A stretch of DNA of 64,000 nucleotides from Acanthosepion esculentum (lineage: Eukaryota; Mollusca; Cephalopoda; Sepiida; Sepiidae): assembly GCA_964036315.1 (NCBI GenBank), contig OZ038517.1:23886662-23950661 (forward strand), read 5' to 3'. Each line of letters opens with the position of its first letter. Position 1 is the stretch's first letter. Below are positions 58,084 to 64,000 of this stretch, in pieces. The position numbers and the translations under genes were made by a program. The notes under the pieces were generated by a model, which saw nothing but the letters and a program-made list of their open reading frames with translations, was not told the DNA's origin and did not search any database.

Positions 58084-58130
<47 letters not shown>
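58084..58130. repeat. (TG)n(AT)n microsatellite
   Basis: Short TG run followed by about 17 AT repeats. Confidence 0.95.
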
Positions 58131-58131
<1 letters not shown>

Positions 58132-58139
58132 CAGTCGTA

Positions 58140-58500
58140 TCTAGTCTGGTGGTCCTGCTATATAATGTGATTTTCAACAAAATTGTGTTACTGATTCAGT
58201 CTTAACAAATGGCAAAATGAAATGAATTGTCACTCTTCTAGATCTTTTTGCATTAATGCAGGTATCCTTTAGAGCACTATTCTTGGACCTACATAGCTCT
58301 TAATTTTTATGAACAACCTTCCTGATGTCATCAGTTCTCAACTCGGTATGTATGCTGATGGTACAACTATTTACTTTTGATAAGGTCAAATTGGCAACTG
58401 ATTTAAAAACAAAACAAAAAAACCCATAATTTGTTGTTAACAGGGGGCAAGTAATGACTTATTAATGGCTGCTAGGTAAATTGGTTCACCGTGTTGGGCT
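58140..58500 (+). pseudogene. LINE RT fragment with damaged catalytic motif
   Basis: Forward homology to the 27.4-28.7 kb copy: a block ending MYADGTTIYF at about 58350-58378, where the second catalytic Asp of YADD has become Gly, then 'gctgctaggtaaattggttc' encoding the AARKVGS region at 58468-58488 after an internal deletion. Confidence 0.75.
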
Positions 58501-58502
58501 AG

Positions 58503-58765
58503 ACAACCAACATACTCCCCAGATTTCAAGCCTTGCAACTTTTCCTCTTCAAAATTCAAATCCCACTTGAAAAGAACAAGATTTCAAGACATTGAGGAAA
58601 TCCAAGAGAATGTGACAAAAATGCACAATCCCCAAAAATCGGAGTTCCTGGAATGCTTCCATCAATGGAAACAATGCTGGATGAAGCGTATGGATTCAAG
58701 AGATCATAAGCCAAATTGATCTGTGTTGTAGATTTCTTTTTATATCACCCGTCCCGATACTATTT
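58503..58765 (+). pseudogene. Mariner transposase C-terminal fragment
   Basis: The forward frame reads QPTYSPDFKPCNF (YSPDF corresponds to the family's third catalytic Asp region, YSPDLAPxD), then KSHLKRTRFQDIEEIQENV and KSEFLECFHQWKQCWMK, all typical of the mariner C-terminus. The first two catalytic Asp regions are missing. It starts immediately after the LINE fragment. A short (AT)n tract follows at 58796-58816. Confidence 0.85.
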
Positions 58766-59094
58766 TATCAGATTATAATTTATTAGTTATTTGATTATAT
58801 ATATATATATATATATAAGAGAATTAATACAAGTAAAGGTTTGTCATGTAGTGATTAATGTTACCTCGACTCTAGTTTCATAGACAGGCACTCAGGGAAT
58901 CACTTCAACCACTTGTCAGGAGATATCAGTAATTTACTGCTTATATTTCTCAATTTTACTTTTCATAGTTTGCATATGTGTGTGCGTTTGCACATATGTA
59001 GAATGTTGTGGTTATTTGTCCTTTTCTTCAGGGTTTTTTTTTTTTTTTGGTTTACGCTCCCACCTTAACCTATTCTTTCTTTTCCTCTTTCAGT

Positions 59095-59590
59095 TGTTGC
59101 CATTTGATTTCCGGTTTTCTAGACCAATGTTGTCATTGTTGATTCTGGAGCCTTCTAGTGTTTTCTTGAGTTAGGAAAATTGTATTTCATTTTTTAAATA
59201 AATAATTAATCTTAATACTTAAATGATAAAGTAAATACTTATTTATATCTTTACTTGGCTATTATTGCTGAGTACATGTATACATTAGGCAGATGCATGT
59301 GGCAGAATGTATGGAGTACGCAATGAGGACCGAACTCACTACTTAGTTGTAATGGATCTATTGAGACAAGTTTGCTAAGCATTACACCGCATCAAAGTGC
59401 CCTTTTTACAATGTATATTTAACAACTGATAAAATTTAAGAAATGCTTTCCAGTTTTCTAGACAAATGTTGTCATTGTTGATTCTGGAGCCTTCTAGTCT
59501 TTTCTTGAGTTAGGAAAATTGTATTTCATTTTTTAAAATAAATAATTAATTAATGCTTCAATAATGAAGTAAATATTTGTCTTCATTTGG
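59095..59590. repeat. Direct duplication, ~130-bp copies 356 bp apart
   Basis: 59112-59240 and 59450-59585 share 'ccggttttctagaccaatgt', 'tgattctggagccttctagt', 'ttgagttaggaaaattgtat' and 'ttcattttttaaa'. Few differences, so fairly recent. Confidence 0.85.
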
Positions 59591-60024
59591 CCATGTTATT
59601 TTTCAACATTGACAAGAATTTATGAAAGAAAATGTTAGACAGAACAAAGTGTAGAGTGGTAATTCTTAATGCCATTTTATCCCTGACAATGTTAAGTTAG
59701 CTTGCAGCTAAAAGAATAAAAAATTACAAAGACAGGTAATGATCAGTCTGGGTTTGTGGGGTGGGTAACTGAGCTCAAATTACCTTAATTGTTGATTGGT
59801 ACTCCTACTGATATATAGATGTGGGTGAAGTGTGTAGGTTAAGGTATACAAAAGCAAAATCAGGCTTGTCTGCTAACTTACTGAAGGGAAGGTAATCAAT
59901 AAAAAAAACAAAACAATAGTGTTTGCATTGTAAAACTAGTAAGGAATTTTCTCTTGGCACCCATCCAACCATTAAAAGAGATCTTAAATAGCAGATGCTT
60001 AGTTGGGGGTTAGACTGGCTATGG
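59591..60024. other. Intergenic sequence, nothing recognised
   Basis: No repeat or coding signal. Confidence 0.35.
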
Positions 60025-60540
60025 CATCTGTGTACCATGTCCCTTCAGATTATGGTTTTCCATGATTTCTTACTCTTTGTAGCTCTTAAGAAATTTCTCC
60101 TAAACCTTGTTCCACCATTCATTTTAGGTTATGCATTGTTTTCCTCCATCCTTTTTGCCTTCAATCTGTCTTGTGAGTATTAAATTTTCCAAGCTCTCTG
60201 ATTATGTACTCTAGACATTTTGACTATCTCTTCCTGATGTTAAGTATAAGGGTCCTTTTTGTTTCCATTTTCTCCAAAATTTTATTGCTCACACATTCAG
60301 TCCATGTTATTCTGCGTATCCTTCAATATCTTCATCTGTAAGGAGATTGTCCCGTATTCTCTACCTTGTAGGAGGACTGATATTACATAGCAGTTCAGTA
60401 TTATTTTCTTTGTTTCTAACAAAATTTTCCTGTTTCTTAATACTTTGCTTAACTTTTAAAAGGCAACTTTCGCTATGTGTCTTCAGATATCAATGTTGCA
60501 CTTTCCGTCTTCTGTTGAAACAATTCCCTGATATTTAAAA
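60025..60540 (+). repeat. Dispersed repeat, longest copy in the window
   Basis: Contains 'ccatgtcccttcagattatg', 'ttccatgatttcttactctt', 'tgtagctcttaagaaa', 'ttttcctccatcc' and further right 'tattacatagcagttcagta'. Relatives at 12600-12911 (-), 24660, 31617 and 32925 (+). Frames are not conserved between copies. Confidence 0.65.
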
Positions 60541-60564
60541 ATTTTTTCTTTATTTTTTTTCTTT

Positions 60565-61490
60565 TTTTCTTTAAAGCTTTTCACTCCAAGCAAGGCGGGA
60601 GTGCCACTAGTGTGCAAGGGGTTACAGAAAGTGGGAGCAAAAGTAAAGAGGTGTGAAAGTAGAAAGGATGAAGAGAAGGACAGGAAATAGATCAAGGCAT
60701 CTGGAGATGTCAATTGACATTACATATAAATAGTTGGAGATTATAGCTATCAGGGAAGCAAGTAAGAGGAAGGGAGTTCCACAGACGGGAAGTGCGAAAC
60801 ATGAAGCTATTGGAGTAGAAGAGATGGTTACATTTAACTGTTTCGACAGTTAAAGGGTGGGACTGAGATGCTGACCTAGTAGTAAGTTTAAATTCATGCA
60901 GTTTGGGAACTATCGAAAATAGCTCATTGGAGCAGTTACCGTGAAAGTATTTGTAGAAAAGACAGAGGGAAGTGACTGCACATCTGTGAGAGGGCGATTG
61001 TAAATGAGATGCCAGATCAGGGCCAACTACACTGCATATCTGTCTCTAGATTTTGTCGAGGATCCTGAGACAAACAGTAGGGGCTCCAGACCATATATGG
61101 CAGCAATATTCCATGCAAGGGCAAATGGTTGATTTATAAATTTGAAGGATGGACACTGGCAAGAAAAACTTTGACGCGATATAGAGAACCAACTTTTCTT
61201 GCGGTAGATGAGGCTATTGATTCAATGTAATTGTTCCATCTCAGGTTGGCGGACAGTGTGAGACTAAGCAGTCGCAAAGAGGTGCTCTCATGGAGTTGAG
61301 CATTAGACATCCTAATGGGAGGCATGGAGGATTCTCTGTGGTGGGTAATAGAGAGCAGTTTTGTCTTTGAGGCATTAAAGTTAACCAGCCATTTTCTGCC
61401 CCAGTCAACAACTGATTGGAGGTCCTTTTCAAGAGAAAACAACCAGGTTAGTTTTGTCAGCGATGCCACATTTGCTATTTAAGTAGGATG
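60565..61490 (-). mobile_element. LINE 3' portion, least damaged 3' copy
   Basis: Begins on the + strand with the 3' terminus ('cttttcactccaagcaaggc' then 'gggagtgccactagtgtgca') and runs to the RT thumb region. Reverse frame 61134-61469 (111 aa) reads KDLQSVVDWGRKWLVNFNA, SKTKLLSITHH, then SNAQLHESTSLRLLSL and YIESIASSTARKVGSLYRV, with only one stop-free frame needed. The YADD core would lie beyond 61490, where the element is cut off. The order of 3' UTR and coding parts shows a 5'-truncated insertion. Confidence 0.88.
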
Positions 61491-62160
61491 CAGGGAAATC
61501 TGTCCCGGCTTTCCCGCATCCAAGGTTGAGGTTAAAAAATTACGAGTAAAAAAACCAAAAAAAAACCCCAGCAAAATTAGAGCAGACAAACTCTATTTTA
61601 GGCGCGGACAAATAAAGAAAAAACTCCTGCTCGGTGTGTAACAATAAAAGAAAGTGTTTATTTACATATATACAGTAAAAAAAGGGTAATGGGATAAATA
61701 CAATTAGGAGTGAAAGAAAGGAGAAAATGTCCTTTAAGGGAAGAGAAAATGTTCATAACAGAAAAAAGGCTTGCTCAAAATATTTCTCTGGGTGCCTAAA
61801 AAGTTTTTTAAGCGAGTAGAATTTTGTTAGTGTTTAGAAACACTCACAGTTCTTGTAGAGTAGGAAAATTGTTGGTAGATATAGGAATCTTGTAGTTGAG
61901 TGAGTTTGTAGGTCAATGACAGAAGGAGTAGTGAAGGGATGCAGCTTTGAATTGGTCTTGAATTGTGGGCCGACGTTCGTTCTTGACAGCCCTTTAGTAG
62001 ATAGTTCTTCTTTGGTTGAAAGTGGTTCCAAAGTTGACTTGTGCTTTCTATCATTGACCTTTACAGATGGTGGTCGAATTCTCACTGGCAAAGATTCTCC
62101 AAATTTATGGAGATTTGGTAGGCCCAGAAAAATCAGGGACTTTTCCTTCCAAAATCATTA
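61491..62160. other. Unclassified sequence beyond the LINE breakpoint
   Basis: Begins with a short hairpin-like pair ('ggatgcagggaaatct' and 'ctttcccgcatccaa'). Overlapping short frames on both strands at 61827-62252, none with a motif. Could be an LTR or other element fragment; not supported. Confidence 0.35.
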
Positions 62161-62164
62161 AACA

Positions 62165-62430
62165 AATTTCCTGGCCCCTTCATTGGTCAGAAAATATATT
62201 CTTATCTCTGATAAGAATCAGTTTTGAAAGTAATGAAAACAGGTTGGAGTGAACAAGCTGTGAGGTTTCCCCCAGACTTTATGGCACCATGAAAAGAATA
62301 ATGGTGGTGGAATTCCTTTTTATATTTTCCAGCTCTCTCGTTAGTCAGAAAATATATTCTTATCTCTGATAAGAATCAGGACTTTGGGAGCCAGTTTTGA
62401 AAGTAAAAAGAGGTTGGAGTGAGGATAGAA
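62165..62430. repeat. Direct duplication, ~90-bp copies 158-160 bp apart
   Basis: 'ggtcagaaaatatattctta' with 'tctctgataagaatcag', 'ccagttttgaaagta' and 'aggttggagtga' recur at 62185-62255 and 62344-62425. The shared core is a near-palindrome, ttcttatc-tct-gataagaa. Confidence 0.85.
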
Positions 62431-62867
62431 AAAATAGTGAGAATGTGAACTTGTAAAATATTGTTCTCAAATTAAATTCCAACAAGGAGTAAATAGTAAA
62501 TTGTTGTACTAGTTTGAATTTGGAATCTCCAATTTGTAATTTGCTTCTGTCTTTTTGCAATTGATGTTTAGTCTTTTCTTCTTGCTTTCCTTCACTATCT
62601 TCTGTAGGAGTGAGGGTTTTTTTTTTCTAATAATTTGCATATTGGGTTGTTGTTTTTGCTGACATACATGCATTCCATCTTCTTGCAATTGATCTTTAGG
62701 TTGCTATGAGATTTTGATTATTTATACTATTTGCAAGCTAACTATTGTTCTCATCTTGTTGTTATCATGTTTTGCCTTTTATGCTCTCTGACCTTCATTC
62801 AGATAATTAGAGGGAATTCTGAACTAAACCCTTTATTTAATCTACAGGTATAGACTCTTCTTATGCC

Positions 62868-62946
62868 TAGGGATAGCTTGTCTAGCTTCTCATGCCTAGG
62901 GATAGCTTGTCTAGCTTCTTATGCCTAGGGATAGCTTGTCTAGTTC
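62868..62946. repeat. 29-bp tandem repeat, ~2.8 copies
   Basis: 'tatgcctagggatagcttgt' recurs at 62870, 62899 and 62928 with one T/C difference. Sits beside 'ctgaactaaaccctttattt', the sequence also found right of the 9.4-9.9 kb array. Confidence 0.9.
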
Positions 62947-63179
62947 TTATTTTTAGTATTTTTTTTTTGTATTAGTAGATCGAAAACAGTCTGCTCTGCA
63001 TAGATTAAATGGTTTACCTTGGAATTCCATGTAGCTTTGGGCATGTCCCAAAAATCCAGCATCCTAGGTATGAAAATAAACTACATCTGCATCCTGGGGT
63101 ACATCTGACAGCAAGGCCTCTGATCAGGAGATTTTGAGGAGTGTGTAACCACCTTTTAATTATTGGTATTCATAGGTCC

Positions 63180-63470
63180 ACCCTGACTTGAGGTGGTAGC
63201 ACCTGTTAGGGTCCCAGCTATTGGCAAATAGTTAACATCCAAACTGGGATCAAAACTTGTTAAAAAAAGAAAAAAAGAAATAGGTTTTAATACCAGCAAT
63301 ACATTTTTGTAAAAAAAAAAGAAAATAACAGCAATAAAGTTTTCAAGAAAAGATTATTAAAAGCAATATTTTTTGAGAAAAAAATATTACCAGTCATACA
63401 AATCTTGGCATTAAATAACCCATTGAAGTTGATATGCTGTAAAACAAACCAAACCAAAAATTCTGATTTA
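63180..63470 (-). repeat. Dispersed repeat with short internal minisatellite (copy 2)
   Basis: Reverse complement of the 4.05-4.97 kb element: 'ggtggtagcacctgttaggg', 'aaatagttaac', then 3-4 degenerate 'accag(c/t)aat' units (63285-63400) and the far flank 'caaaccaaacc'. The minisatellite is about 130 bp here against ~600 bp in copy 1. Confidence 0.75.
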
Positions 63471-63729
63471 TAAAATCTTACTCACCATACTTGCATTTGG
63501 TCAAAAGGCTTACTTACATATATATAACTAGTATTTATCTTATCAATATTTTTTATTTTTTTAGCTCTTTCATCAGCCTACTATATGTACATATTAAAAA
63601 AGCATCTGTGGACAATCTTTCATTATTAATATATATATATCTCAAAGTGTAGAAGAATGAACAGTAAAATCACAGCATTCAAAACATTAATTTAAAAAAC
63701 AGTGCTCAATACAAAAAGTAGACCTGTAA

Positions 63730-63969
63730 ATATTTATTTATTTGTTATGCAGTGTTACATTAGAAAATGAACATCTCCATTACAAAATCATACATTTTTG
63801 TTTCAATGTCAAAAACAAAACTTTTTTAAACATCTCATCAGGTGGGGAAATCATGATTGCCCACCTGATGAGACGTTTAAAAAAAAGGTTTTCCTTTTTT
63901 GACATTGAAACAAATGTACAATTTTGTAGTGGGTATGTGTATGTTCAAATTAACGCTGCATAACAAATA

Positions 63970-63976
<7 letters not shown>
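63730..63976. mobile_element. Foldback element (~115-bp inverted arms)
   Basis: Left arm 63731-63847 and right arm 63858-63976 are imperfect reverse complements meeting at 'aatcatgatt'. Outer ends read 'ttatttatttgttatgcagt' on the left and the complement 'gctgcataacaaataaataa' on the right. Nearly all the element is inverted repeat, with a few unpaired bases. The 73-aa frame at 63742-63963 is a by-product. (AT)n follows at 63974-64000 and runs off the window. Confidence 0.88.

Positions 63977-64000
<24 letters not shown>

Noticed and set aside
63742..63963. 73-aa forward frame
   Set aside because: It spans both arms of a foldback element.

Overview
This is AT-rich, gene-poor eukaryotic DNA, almost certainly from an animal. 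No host protein-coding gene can be supported: there is no conserved domain outside transposons, no exon chain and no functional RNA gene, and the long open frames all run through tandem repeats. SINEs with 5S rRNA-like and tRNA-like heads sharing one tail, a single LINE family present as many 3' fragments, mariner/Tigger-type DNA transposons and very abundant (AT)n tracts recall mollusc, especially cephalopod, genomes. That taxonomic guess is inference; no host gene confirms it.

Layout. 0.5-8.8 kb: LINE 3' fragments, a 16-bp minisatellite and a pair of ~1.06-kb inverted repeats (2.21-3.26 and 6.35-7.41 kb), each carrying a 5S-derived SINE. 9.4-11.8 kb: a ~107-bp tandem repeat and an internally deleted Tigger-like transposon. 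13.1-17.1 kb: about 78 near-perfect copies of a 15-bp unit, a trinucleotide array, AT/AC microsatellites and a 5S SINE. 17.8-23.1 kb: a decayed DDE transposase, a mariner-type MITE, and three copies of an element with an internal tRNA-Ser-like module, one ending in a perfect 57-bp hairpin. 23.4-33.2 kb: tRNA-SINEs, a LINE reverse-transcriptase pseudogene with a 168-bp MITE inserted in it, a 28-bp CpG-rich repeat and a 77-bp repeat. 33.8-56.1 kb is a satellite island: a 29-bp CpG-rich array beside an older degenerate array, a polypyrimidine repeat, an ~18.4-kb array of a CpG-free 120-bp unit with nested higher-order duplications, then two more polypyrimidine repeats. 56.1-64.0 kb: LINE and mariner fragments, short duplications, and a foldback element at the right edge.

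Tandem repeats make up roughly 25 kb of the 64 kb. Nothing here forms a pathway or operon. The content is decayed mobile elements plus recently homogenised satellite DNA, and the most notable structure is the 120-bp array, whose two 6.6-kb halves look identical at every variant site I tracked.
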